From Scleromatobacter sp045810285 (GTDB lineage: Bacteria; Pseudomonadota; Gammaproteobacteria; Burkholderiales; Burkholderiaceae_C): 64,000 nucleotides of DNA. Under the pieces are notes generated by a model. It made no database searches. It saw only the letters and a program-made list of their open reading frames with translations, and was not told where the DNA came from. The position numbers and the translations under genes were made by a program. This document shows, piece after piece, positions 9,459 through 17,869 of this stretch (position 1 is the stretch's first letter; each line of letters starts with the position of its first letter). The stretch lies in the NCBI GenBank assembly GCA_045810285.1, contig JBJMWE010000281.1, positions 1-64,000 on the forward strand. Direction: 5' to 3'.

Positions 9459-10451
9459 ATGACACATCGCACTTCCGCGCTGCTCGCCGCCGTCCTGGCG
9501 GTGGTGCTGGCCCAACCGGCCTTGGCAGCCGACAAGATCGCCCTGGTCGTCAAGTCGCTGGGCAACGGCTTCTTCGACGCCGCGCACCAGGGCGCGATGG
9601 ATGCCGCCAAGGAGCTCAAGGACGTCGAGATCATCTACACCGGTCCGGCCAAGGCCACCGCCGAGGGACAGATCGAGATCATCAACACGCTCATCGCCCA
9701 GGACGTCAAGGCCATCGTGATCTCGGCCAACGACCCCGACGCGCTGGTGCCGGTGCTCAAGAAGGCGATGGCGCGCGGCATCAAGGTCGTGTCCTTCGAT
9801 TCCGCGGTGCGCAAGGACGGCCGCCAGATGCACCTGGCCCCCTCGTCGACCGCCCTGATCGGCCAGAAGCTGGTGACCATGGCCGAGGACGCGGGCGGCA
9901 AGAACGCCGAGATCGCCGTGCTGTCGGCCACCGCGCAGGCGACCAACCAGAACGCCTGGATCGCCACGATGAAGACCGTGCTGGCGCAGCCCGGGCACGC
10001 AGGCGTGAAGCTCGACGCCGTCGTCTACGGCGACGACCAGACCGACAAGAGCTACCGCGAGGCGCAGGGCCTGTTCAAGAGCTATCCCAACCTGAAAGTC
10101 ATCGTCGCGCCGACGACCGTGGGCGTGGCGGCCGCGGCCAAGGCCGTGCAGGACGAGCACAAGGTCGGCCAGATCTATGTCACGGGCCTGGGCCTGCCGT
10201 CGGAGATGGCAGGACACGTGCACAGCGGCGCGGTCAAGTCGTTCGCGATCTGGAACCCGATCGACCTCGGCTACTCGTCGATCTATGCCGCCGAGGCCTT
10301 CATCAAGGGCTCGGCCAAGGGAGCGCCGGGCGAGCAGATCTCCCTGGGTCGCGTCGGCAAGGTGACCCTGGACAAGGACAACGAGGCGGCGATGGCCGAA
10401 CCGTTCAACTACGACGCGACCAACGTCGACAAGTTCGCGAAGTTCTTCTGA
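9459..10451 (+). CDS. rhaS: Rhamnose ABC transporter, periplasmic substrate-binding protein
   Basis: A 330-residue protein with a typical Sec signal peptide (cleavage after LAQPALA, near residue 23), followed by a periplasmic-binding-protein type 1 fold of the ribose/rhamnose class: ALVVKSLGNGFFDAAHQGA, the hinge segment IVISANDPDALVPVLKKA, and GLGLPSEMAGHVHSGAVKSF. The ATG at 9459 is preceded by ACAGGAG at good distance. It is followed by the ATPase and two permeases, the order known from rhaSTPQ of Rhizobium leguminosarum. The preceding 113 bases show nothing beyond the ribosome site. Confidence 0.9.
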   Translation: MTHRTSALLAAVLAVVLAQPALAADKIALVVKSLGNGFFDAAHQGAMDAAKELKDVEIIYTGPAKATAEGQIEIINTLIAQDVKAIVISANDPDALVPVLKKAMARGIKVVSFDSAVRKDGRQMHLAPSSTALIGQKLVTMAEDAGGKNAEIAVLSATAQATNQNAWIATMKTVLAQPGHAGVKLDAVVYGDDQTDKSYREAQGLFKSYPNLKVIVAPTTVGVAAAAKAVQDEHKVGQIYVTGLGLPSEMAGHVHSGAVKSFAIWNPIDLGYSSIYAAEAFIKGSAKGAPGEQISLGRVGKVTLDKDNEAAMAEPFNYDATNVDKFAKFF

Positions 10452-10507
10452 CGTCGTCAACCCGAGGCCGCCTGTCGCCGCTCGGGGCGACAGGCAGGAT
10501 CACGCTC

Positions 10508-12148
10508 ATGAGTTCCTTGCCTTCCTTGCCCGAATCGCCGCCTGCGGCCACGCCCGTGCTGACCGTCCGGGGCCTGCACAAGCGCTTCGGCGCGACGCAT
10601 GCCCTGCGCGGGATCGATCTCGAGCTCGTCGCGGGCCAGGTGCTGGCACTCGTCGGCGAGAACGGCGCGGGCAAGTCGACGCTCGTGAAGATCCTGACCG
10701 GCGTGCATCCGCCCACCGAGGGCGAGGTGCTGCTCGGCGGCCAGGCGCGTCGCTTCGAGAGCGCCCAGCAGGCCCAGGACGCGGGCATCGTGGCCGTCCA
10801 CCAGGAGACGGTGATGTTCGACGAGCTGAGCGCGGCCGAGAACATCTTCATCGGACGCCAGCCGATGCGCGGCCTGCCCGGGCTTCGCTTCATCGACTGG
10901 ACGCGCATGAACCGCCGCGCACAGCAGGCGCTCGACGACGTCGGCGCCGGGTTCGCGGCCACCACGCTGGTGCGCGATCTCAGCCTGGCGCAGCGCCATC
11001 TCGTGGAGATCGCGCGTGCGCTGTCGCAGCAGGCGCGCGTCGTGATCCTCGACGAGCCGACCGCCGCCCTGTCGCAAGCCGAGATCCGCGATTTCTACGG
11101 CCTCGTGCGCGGCCTGAAGGCGCGCGGCGTCGCGGTGCTGTTCATCACGCACAAGTTCGACGAGCTGTTCGCGGTATGCGATCGCTACGTCGTGCTGCGC
11201 GACGGCGCGTCGGTGGGCAGCGGGCGGATGGCCGATGCCGACGAGGCCGGCCTGGTGCGCCTGATGGCGGGCCGCGCCATCGACAAGATCTATCCATCCA
11301 TCCGCAGCGTGCCCGGCGAGACCGTGCTGCAGGTGCGCTCGCTGAGCCATCCGACCGAATTCCACGACCTCCACTTCGCGCTGCGCCGCGGCGAGATCCT
11401 CGGCTTCTACGGACTCGTCGGGGCGGGCCGCAGCGAGGCCATGCTGGCCCTGATGGGACTGAACCCGCAGGCGAGCGGCGAGGTCACGGTCGAAGGCCGC
11501 CGCCTCGCGCTGCGGGATCCGGCCGACGCCATCGCCGCCGGCCTCGCGTACGTGCCCGAGGAGCGCCAGCGCCAGGGCGCGATCCTCTCGTTCTCGGTCC
11601 GCCACAACATGAGCCTGGCCGCGCTGGCCGGCCCGCGAAGAATGGCCTCCGCGGTCCTCTCGCGCGGCGCGTGGCTGTCGCCGCGGCGCGAATCGGATCT
11701 CGCGGAGCGGATGATCAAGCGCCTTTCGATCAAGACCGAGTCGCAGCACACGCCGCTGTCGGGCCTGTCGGGCGGCAACCAGCAGAAGGTCGTCATCGGA
11801 AAGTGGCTGGGGCTGGACCCGCGCATCGTGATCCTCGACGAGCCCACCAAGGGCATCGACGTCGGCGCCAAGCAGGCGGTGTACGAACTGATCGCCGAGA
11901 TGGTCGAGCAAGGGCTCGCGGTGATCCTCGTCTCGTCCGAGTTGCCGGAGGTCACCCACCTTGCCCATCGCGTCATCGTGATGCGGCGCGGCCGCCAGGT
12001 CGCCGAGTTCGCCCATGGAATGCTGGATCCGGAGGACATCGTCGCCGCGGCGTCCGGGTTGGCCCGCTCGTCGTCATCGGAACGAGGCATCGGCGCGCAG
12101 CACGACGCGGCGACCGGCAGCGGCCCGTTGACGGAGCTCGCCGCATGA
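10508..12148 (+). CDS. rhaT: Rhamnose ABC transporter, duplicated ATP-binding subunit
   Basis: A 546-residue protein with two ABC ATPase domains, as in all carbohydrate-uptake type 2 importers. Domain one has a canonical Walker A (GENGAGKST, near residue 58), a degenerate signature (LSLAQRHLVEIARAL) and Walker B VVILDEPTAA. Domain two has the usual degenerate P-loop (GLVGAGRSE) but a good signature (LSGGNQQKVVIGKWL) and Walker B (IVILDEPTKGID). This asymmetry is normal for the family. The last 30 residues are a low-complexity tail. Its stop overlaps the start of the first permease gene (ATGA), indicating translational coupling. Confidence 0.92.
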   Translation: MSSLPSLPESPPAATPVLTVRGLHKRFGATHALRGIDLELVAGQVLALVGENGAGKSTLVKILTGVHPPTEGEVLLGGQARRFESAQQAQDAGIVAVHQETVMFDELSAAENIFIGRQPMRGLPGLRFIDWTRMNRRAQQALDDVGAGFAATTLVRDLSLAQRHLVEIARALSQQARVVILDEPTAALSQAEIRDFYGLVRGLKARGVAVLFITHKFDELFAVCDRYVVLRDGASVGSGRMADADEAGLVRLMAGRAIDKIYPSIRSVPGETVLQVRSLSHPTEFHDLHFALRRGEILGFYGLVGAGRSEAMLALMGLNPQASGEVTVEGRRLALRDPADAIAAGLAYVPEERQRQGAILSFSVRHNMSLAALAGPRRMASAVLSRGAWLSPRRESDLAERMIKRLSIKTESQHTPLSGLSGGNQQKVVIGKWLGLDPRIVILDEPTKGIDVGAKQAVYELIAEMVEQGLAVILVSSELPEVTHLAHRVIVMRRGRQVAEFAHGMLDPEDIVAAASGLARSSSSERGIGAQHDAATGSGPLTELAA

Positions 12149-13149
12149 AGCCGCTGTCCCGCCGCATGGCGCGCGAGGGCATCCTCGCGGCCATCATCGC
12201 CGTCATCGCGCTCGCGGTCGGCCTGCGCGCGCCGGTGTTCCTGACCTGGCGCAACGGCGCCGACATCCTCAACGATTCCGCGATCCTCTTGATCCTCGTG
12301 ATGGGACAGATGCCGGTGCTGCTGACGCGCGGCGTCGACCTGTCGGTGGCCGCCAACCTCGCGCTCACCGGCATGCTGTGCGCGCTTGCCGGCAAGGCGC
12401 TGCCGGGCATCCCCCTGGCGGTCTTCCTGGCGCTGGCGCCGGGCATCGGCGCCCTCCTCGGCGCGATCAACGGCTGGCTCATCACGCGCTTCTTCCTGCC
12501 GTCCATCGTCGTCACGCTCGGCACGATGTCGGTCTACCGCGGCGCGATCTTCGTCGCCGGCCACGGCGCGTGGGTGTCCGACCAGGACATCCATCCCGCC
12601 ATCAAGGGCCTGCCCCGCGAGACCTTGCTGGGCTTGCCGACGCCGTGGTGGGTGGCCGCCGCGGTCGTGGCGGCAATGGCCTGGCTGCTGCGCTGGCGGC
12701 GCGAGGGCCGGGAGCTGTATGCCTACGGCGGCAACGCGAGCGCGGCCAACTACGCGGGCGTCCCGGTTCGCCGGCGCCTGATGATGGCCTACACGCTGTC
12801 GGGCGCGCTGGCCGGGCTGGCCGGGCTGCTCTGGGTCGGCCGCTACTCGATCGCGTTCACCGAGCTGGCCTCGGGCTACGAGCTCACCGTCATCGCCGCC
12901 TGCGTGATCGGCGGCGTGAGCATCGGGGGCGGCGTCGGCACCGTGGGCGGCGCGGTGCTGGGCGTGCTGTTCATCGGCGTCGTCAACGGCGCCCTGCCCG
13001 TCATCCAGGTCTCGCCGTTCTGGCAGCAGGCGATCGCGGGCTTGGTCATCCTGGTGTCGGTGGCCTTGAACTCGCGGGCGCAGCGCCAGGCCGGGCGCCA
13101 GATCCTCGAACGCGGCAGCGCACCGCATCCGAAGGGAGCCACGGCATGA
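12145..13149 (+). CDS. rhaP: Rhamnose ABC transporter permease RhaP
   Basis: A 334-residue inner-membrane permease of the RbsC/BPD_transp_2 family, with about nine to ten hydrophobic segments. Family landmarks are MPVLLTRGVDLSVAANLAL near residue 57, INGWLITRFFLPSIVVTLGT near 109 and AYGGNASAANYAGV near 193, which form the pore and the coupling region for the ATPase. The ATG overlaps the rhaT stop. The end overlaps the start of rhaQ by four bases, so the two permeases are probably made in equal amounts and pair as a heterodimer. Confidence 0.9.
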   Translation: MKPLSRRMAREGILAAIIAVIALAVGLRAPVFLTWRNGADILNDSAILLILVMGQMPVLLTRGVDLSVAANLALTGMLCALAGKALPGIPLAVFLALAPGIGALLGAINGWLITRFFLPSIVVTLGTMSVYRGAIFVAGHGAWVSDQDIHPAIKGLPRETLLGLPTPWWVAAAVVAAMAWLLRWRREGRELYAYGGNASAANYAGVPVRRRLMMAYTLSGALAGLAGLLWVGRYSIAFTELASGYELTVIAACVIGGVSIGGGVGTVGGAVLGVLFIGVVNGALPVIQVSPFWQQAIAGLVILVSVALNSRAQRQAGRQILERGSAPHPKGATA

Positions 13150-14123
13150 AGGCCGTCGACACCTGGGAGCGCGTGCTCGTCGCGCTGATCGTCCTCGTCT
13201 ACGTCGTGTTCGGCCTGGGGATCCACGGCTTCCTCGCGCCGTACGCGATCGCCGACAGCACCACCAACATGTCCGAGAAGGCCATCATCGCGCTCGCGAT
13301 GGCGCTGCTGGTCGTCGCGGGCGAGATCGACCTGTCCATCGCCGCCACGATGGCCCTCAGCTCGCTGGCCATGGGCTTCGCGATGAAGGCGGGTGCGGCC
13401 CTGCCCCTGATGCTCGCGGCGGCCGCGGCCACCGGCGCGGCCTGTGGCGCGCTGAACGGCTGGCTGGTCACGCGCTGGCAGCTGCCGTCCATCGTGGTCA
13501 CCATCGGCACGCTGTCGCTCTATCGCGGCCTGGCGCAGGTGCTGCTGGGAGACCAGGCCATCACCGGCTATCCGGACCGGCTGAGCACCTGGGGCAACGG
13601 CACGCTGGGCGACCTGGCCGACCTGCCCAAGCTCATCGTGCCCATCGAGTTCGCCGTGATGGTGTTGATGGCCATCGCGGTGGGGCTGCTGCTGCATCGC
13701 ACGGTGCACGGTCGTCGCATCTTCGCGATCGGCGCCAACCGGATCGCCGCGCGGTTCTCGGGCATCTCGGTCGACCGCTACCGCTTCCTGCTGTTCGTGT
13801 TCGCCGGGCTGATGGCGGCGCTCGCCTCGGTGCTGCTCACGGGCCGCATCGGCAGCACCCGGCCGAATCTCGCGATGGGCTGGGAGCTCGACGCCGTCAC
13901 CATCGTCATCCTGGGTGGCGTCGCCATCGAGGGCGGACGGGGAAGCATCGTCGGCACCGTCCTGGCCTCCGTGCTGCTCGGCAGCTTCACGTTCGGTCTC
14001 GGCATGCTCAACGTCTCGGGCATCGTGATGTCGATGATCGTCGGCGCGCTGCTGGTGGTGTCGATGGTGCTGCCCCGCTGGTTGCGCTACGGCGCGCTGC
14101 TGCGGCGCGTGCGCGTCGCCTGA
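13146..14123 (+). CDS. rhaQ: Rhamnose ABC transporter permease RhaQ
   Basis: A 325-residue second permease, homologous to its neighbour, with the same landmarks: LLVVAGEIDLSIAATMAL, LNGWLVTRWQLPSIVVTIGT and FAIGANRIAARFSGI. It has about nine hydrophobic segments and a basic C terminus. It overlaps rhaP by four bases and is followed 15 bases later by the kinase gene. In the Rhizobium rha cluster a mutarotase gene (rhaU) sits between the permeases and the kinase; none is present here. Confidence 0.9.
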   Translation: MKAVDTWERVLVALIVLVYVVFGLGIHGFLAPYAIADSTTNMSEKAIIALAMALLVVAGEIDLSIAATMALSSLAMGFAMKAGAALPLMLAAAAATGAACGALNGWLVTRWQLPSIVVTIGTLSLYRGLAQVLLGDQAITGYPDRLSTWGNGTLGDLADLPKLIVPIEFAVMVLMAIAVGLLLHRTVHGRRIFAIGANRIAARFSGISVDRYRFLLFVFAGLMAALASVLLTGRIGSTRPNLAMGWELDAVTIVILGGVAIEGGRGSIVGTVLASVLLGSFTFGLGMLNVSGIVMSMIVGALLVVSMVLPRWLRYGALLRRVRVA

Positions 14124-14138
14124 CTCGTCCGTCCTCCC

Positions 14139-15617
14139 ATGATGGATGCCACCGCGAATCGCGCCATGCGTCGACGCACGCCCGGCACGACCCTCGTCCT
14201 GGACGTTGGCAAGAGCAACGCGAAGCTGGCGTTGATCGACGGACGCGGCGGCGTGCTGAGGTCAAGCTCCGTCGCCAACGTCTCCGAAGCGAGCGACGAA
14301 TTCGGCGTCCTGGCCCTTGGCGTCGAGCGCCTGGCGTCGTGGCTGCGCGAGGCGGTGCCCCCGCTGCTTCAAGGCGTGGTGCCCGATCGCATCGTGGCGA
14401 CGACGCACGGCGCGGCCTTCTGCGCGCTGGGGCCCGACGGGCTGGTCCTGCCCCCCATCGACTACGAGTGGGACGGCTACGGCGACACCACGGCGGCGTT
14501 CGACGCGTCCCTCGCCAACTTCGGCCATCATGGCACGCCGCTCCTCGGCCAGGGCCTGAACGCCGGGCGGCAGATCGACTACGCCATTCGCCGCTGGCCC
14601 GAGCGCGCCGCCCGCGTCGAATACTGGGTGCCCTATGCCCAGTACTGGACCTGGTGGCTGAGCGGCGTGGCATGCACCGAGGTGTCCTCGCTCGGATGCC
14701 ACACCGGGCTGTGGTCTCCCGACCGGAATCGCTTCAGCGACTGGGCGGTGGCACGCGGCGTCGCCAGGCGCTTTGCGCCGATGCGCGCGGCCTGGGACGT
14801 GATCGGGGAACTGCGCCCCGGCCTGGCCGAGCTCTGGGGCCTGCCTGCAGGCGTCGAGATCGTCGCCGGCGTCCACGACAGCAACGCCTGCCTGGCACGC
14901 TATCTTCCCGAATACCCCGGCGCGACCGTCGTATCGACCGGGACGTGGTGCGTGGCCATGTCGCCGGGCGCCGACACCAGTCGATTGACGCCGGAGCGCG
15001 ATGAGCTCGTCAACGTCGCCGTCGACGGCCGGCCGGTGCCCACCGCACGATTCATGGGCGGCCGCGAGTTCGCGCAACTGACCGAGGGATGCGATCCCGG
15101 TGCGTCCACCATCGACGCGCTGCGCGACGTGCTCGAAGCGGGCTGGATGGCGCTGCCATCCTTCGCGACGGGCAGCGGGCCGATGCCCGATCGACGAGGC
15201 CAGATCCTGCGGCGCGGGAAAGCCGTCGGCGACGGCGTGTCCGTGGTGCCCGTTCGCCTGCGGGCCGCACTGGCCGCGCTCTACTGCGCGGACGTCACGA
15301 TGCTGCTGATCGAGGACCTCAGTCCGCCGGAATCGCTGCCGATCGACGCGCTGCCGCCCGTCATTCTCGAAGGCCCGCTTGCAGGCAATCCAGCCTATCT
15401 GGCCGCCATGGCCGCGGCCTTCCAGCATCGATCACTCCTGCGATCCGTGGACGCGCTCGAAGGCACGGCACGCGGCGCGTGGATGCTCGCGTGGTGGCCG
15501 GTCGCCTCGGCCGAGTCCGCCGGCGCACCAAGACGGGTCGAACTTCAGGACCCCGAGCTCGTGGCGCTGCTGCGCGGTCACCGCCGCGCGTTTCGCGCGC
15601 ACGTGACGGCGGTCTGA
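14139..15617 (+). CDS. rhaK: FGGY-family carbohydrate kinase, probable L-rhamnulokinase
   Basis: A 492-residue ASKHA-fold kinase. An N-terminal phosphate loop (LVLDVGKSNAKLALID, from about residue 19), a substrate segment (PPIDYEWDGYGD), GVHDSNAC near residue 245 and VVSTGTWCVAM, the ATP-binding adenosine/phosphate region, all fit FGGY kinases. Its position as last gene of the rha operon, after rhaSTPQ, points to phosphorylation of L-rhamnulose to rhamnulose-1-phosphate, the substrate of the aldolase encoded by rhaD. The sequence alone does not exclude other deoxy-sugar ketoses. In Rhizobium the kinase is also needed for transport. Confidence 0.75.
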   Translation: MMDATANRAMRRRTPGTTLVLDVGKSNAKLALIDGRGGVLRSSSVANVSEASDEFGVLALGVERLASWLREAVPPLLQGVVPDRIVATTHGAAFCALGPDGLVLPPIDYEWDGYGDTTAAFDASLANFGHHGTPLLGQGLNAGRQIDYAIRRWPERAARVEYWVPYAQYWTWWLSGVACTEVSSLGCHTGLWSPDRNRFSDWAVARGVARRFAPMRAAWDVIGELRPGLAELWGLPAGVEIVAGVHDSNACLARYLPEYPGATVVSTGTWCVAMSPGADTSRLTPERDELVNVAVDGRPVPTARFMGGREFAQLTEGCDPGASTIDALRDVLEAGWMALPSFATGSGPMPDRRGQILRRGKAVGDGVSVVPVRLRAALAALYCADVTMLLIEDLSPPESLPIDALPPVILEGPLAGNPAYLAAMAAAFQHRSLLRSVDALEGTARGAWMLAWWPVASAESAGAPRRVELQDPELVALLRGHRRAFRAHVTAV

Positions 15618-15755
15618 AATGCGGCGTGGCTTCGTGCAACCCTACCGAATATCAGCCGACGCCATGGTATGTCGGGTTTCGCTGCTGGATTGCGTTGCGG
15701 CCATATACCCGTACGACGGCCCTCTGACCGATCGACATTGAAAGGACGGCTCGCG

Positions 15756-16451
15756 TCAGTGTCGGCCGTTCGCGCAGCAGTGCTTGTATTTCCGTCCGCT
15801 GCCACAAGGACAGGCCTCGTTGCGTCCGACCTTTCGGCCCTCGCGGCGCAGCGACACGGCAACTGACGGGCGCGCGGACGACCGTCGCTGCTGCTCGAAG
15901 TATCGATAGATCCTGGTCACGCCCGCGATCATCGCGGCGATGACTTCCTCGCGCTTCTCGCCGTCCATCGGCGGCGGGCGCATGGACGGGTCGGGATCGT
16001 CTTCGTGCGCCAGCATCATGATCGGAATCGCCGAGCCGCCCCGCTCCTCGCTGTCGATCAGCTCGCGCCAACGGTCGGGGCGCATCTGGACACCGCGCAT
16101 GAATCCCTTGGCCCAGTCGTTCGCGCGAGCGACACCAGCCGCATCCTCGAGCAGGACGGGAAGATAGACGTGCGGTTCCGAGACCGTGCGCAGCAATTCA
16201 CCGGCGATCGTGTTCCAGTGCTGCAGGAGCAACTCGATGATGTCGCCGGCTTGGACGCCGTCCAGTTCTTCACCGAGCACGTGCGGGAGGTACTCGCTGG
16301 GCAGCACCATGTCGGGCCCGCAGATCAATGCGGCGAAGTAGCCGTCGATCCATTCGATGTTCACGCCGGCCGGCGCGTGCTCGTCGAGATAGGTTTCGAG
16401 GCGATCGAACTGCTCGTCGGTCAGCGGTGCATTGGTGGGCAGGAGCGGCAT
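15756..16451 (-). CDS. YecA/UPF0149-family protein with C-terminal SEC-C zinc motif
   Basis: About 231 residues. The N-terminal two thirds match the UPF0149 (YgfB/YecA) fold: LTDEQFDRLETYLDEH, then IEWIDGYFAALICGP. The C terminus is a SEC-C zinc-binding motif (GRNEACPCGSGRKYKHCC), a metal and protein-contact module also found at the end of SecA. Function is unknown. The start at 16451 (MPLLPTNAPLTDE) was preferred because the family begins close to this motif; the frame extends to an ATG at 16490 (13 more residues, starting MHCARSK) without a clear ribosome site for either. It is divergent from the LacI-type gene and does not obviously belong with the sugar genes on either side. Confidence 0.8.
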   Translation of the reverse strand: MPLLPTNAPLTDEQFDRLETYLDEHAPAGVNIEWIDGYFAALICGPDMVLPSEYLPHVLGEELDGVQAGDIIELLLQHWNTIAGELLRTVSEPHVYLPVLLEDAAGVARANDWAKGFMRGVQMRPDRWRELIDSEERGGSAIPIMMLAHEDDPDPSMRPPPMDGEKREEVIAAMIAGVTRIYRYFEQQRRSSARPSVAVSLRREGRKVGRNEACPCGSGRKYKHCCANGRH

Positions 16452-16523
16452 GAACTTGGTGATAAGGCGTTTCGAACGAGCGCAATGCATGCTACATGCA
16501 GGGCATCCGCGGGCGGGAAGGCC

Positions 16524-17702
16524 ATGCTACAGTGCGCCGCTTCGCGAGGCGGCCCCCTTCCGCAGCGTTTCCGCCTGCCCGGAACATCCGTGCCCACTTC
16601 GAAGCCGAAACCACCCGAGACACCGCCGAAGACGCGTCGCAGCGACGCCCCGACGCTTCTCGACGTGGCCCGTGCTGCAGGCGTGTCCGAATCGGCCGTC
16701 TCGTCCGCGCTCAGCGGTGGCCGCCGGGGCTCGGCCCGCGTGTCGGCCGAGACCTGCGAGCGCGTACTGGCCGAGGCGCGGCGGCTGGGATACCGGCCGA
16801 ACGGCACCGCGCGCGCGCTCGCGAACCGGCGCACCGACACGGTGGGCTTCGTCACCAACATGATCGGCGAAGAGCCGAACTTCTACTTCCTTGAAGTCTT
16901 CAGCGGCGTCATGCGCGGCGCCACGGCCGCGGGGCAGACGACGGCCGTCTTCACGCTGGGCGACTGGGACGAGGCGCAAGTGCGCATCCCGGCACTGTGC
17001 GACGGCCGTGTCGATGGCCTGATCCTGCTCGCCCCGCTCCTGCAGGATCGCAGCGCGGCGTGGTTGCCGCCGCATACGCCGCTGGTGTCGGTGCATGCCG
17101 ACAGCCCGCTGCCCGGCGTGGTGAACATCGAATCGGACAACGAGGCCGGTGCTTGCGCGATGGTGCGCCAGTTGCTCGCCATCGGACACCGCCGCATCCT
17201 GCACGTGGCGGGACCGCCCGGGATTTCATTGGCGGAACAGCGCGTCGAAGGGTACCTGCGGGCGCACGCCGAAGCGGGCGTGAAGCCGGCACGCGACCAC
17301 CTGGTTCGTGCGCCGCTCAGCGTCGACGGCGGCCGCGAGGCCATGCAGGCGTGGCTCCAGCGCCGCCGCGGCCGGCTGCTGCCGGAGGCCGTGTTCGGCT
17401 GCAACGATGCCATCGCCTTCGGCTGCATCGAGAGCTTGCGATCGCGCGGACTGCGCGTGCCGGACGACGTCTCCGTCGTCGGCTACGACCATACCGCCAT
17501 GTGGCGCTCGGCGCGCATGGCGACCGTGCGCCAACCGCTCCACGAGATGGGTCGGCGTTCCGTCGAAGTGCTGGTACAGCGCATCGAGGCGCTTCGCCGG
17601 GGCGAGCCCCACGCCGGCAGATTCAACATCGTCCTGCCGACCGACGTCGTCCTTGGCGAGACGCTGTCCGAGCCGCGACGGACGCGCCTGTCCATCGCCT
17701 GA
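16524..17702 (+). CDS. LacI-family transcriptional regulator (first of two)
   Basis: The N-terminal helix-turn-helix is clear (TLLDVARAAGVSESAVSSAL, then YRPNGTARALANRRT), followed by a periplasmic-binding-protein-like effector domain (TVGFVTNMIGEEPNFYFLEV, VNIESDNEAGA, FGCNDAIAFGC, VPDDVSVVGYDHT). The start is uncertain: ATG at 16524 has GGGA upstream, GTG at 16590 has GGA, and both lie ahead of a Pro/Lys-rich leader before the helix-turn-helix. It reads toward the arabinosidase cluster 167 bases downstream, where two palindromes of the right size for LacI-type operators are found. It is therefore the likely sugar-responsive repressor of that cluster; the effector sugar is unknown. Confidence 0.85.
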   Translation: MLQCAASRGGPLPQRFRLPGTSVPTSKPKPPETPPKTRRSDAPTLLDVARAAGVSESAVSSALSGGRRGSARVSAETCERVLAEARRLGYRPNGTARALANRRTDTVGFVTNMIGEEPNFYFLEVFSGVMRGATAAGQTTAVFTLGDWDEAQVRIPALCDGRVDGLILLAPLLQDRSAAWLPPHTPLVSVHADSPLPGVVNIESDNEAGACAMVRQLLAIGHRRILHVAGPPGISLAEQRVEGYLRAHAEAGVKPARDHLVRAPLSVDGGREAMQAWLQRRRGRLLPEAVFGCNDAIAFGCIESLRSRGLRVPDDVSVVGYDHTAMWRSARMATVRQPLHEMGRRSVEVLVQRIEALRRGEPHAGRFNIVLPTDVVLGETLSEPRRTRLSIA

Positions 17703-17796
17703 ACGCCGCGGACAGGGCGTGTCGTCCCCGGCGGCCGATGCGGCCGTAGGTGTTTTCATCAATTAGTTCTTTCGACGATCGAATTAATATCGCCGA

Positions 17797-17820
17797 GGCT
17801 GATGTGGCGCCACATCAGCC
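17797..17820. promoter_or_regulatory. Operator candidate 1, perfect 24-bp palindrome
   Basis: A perfect 24-bp inverted repeat centred on GGCGCC, with the core TGATGTGGCGCCACATCA. It lies between the LacI-type gene and the first glycosidase gene, a few bases after an AT-rich segment with a TAATAT box at 17785-17790. LacI-family proteins bind such even palindromes with a central CpG. It shares its core with the next palindrome, so one protein probably binds both. Confidence 0.65.
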
Positions 17821-17834
17821 GCCCTGTCACTCGG

Positions 17835-17854
17835 TTGATATGGCGCCATATCAA
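17835..17854. promoter_or_regulatory. Operator candidate 2, perfect 20-bp palindrome
   Basis: A perfect 20-bp inverted repeat, TTGATATGGCGCCATATCAA, centred 36 bp after the centre of the first. It differs from it in the core only by a G-to-A and the symmetric C-to-T change (consensus TGATRTGGCGCCAYATCA). It ends 15 bases before the ATG of the first glycosidase gene, where a bound repressor would block transcription or translation initiation. Confidence 0.65.
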
Positions 17855-17869
17855 AGCCCGGCATTCCTC

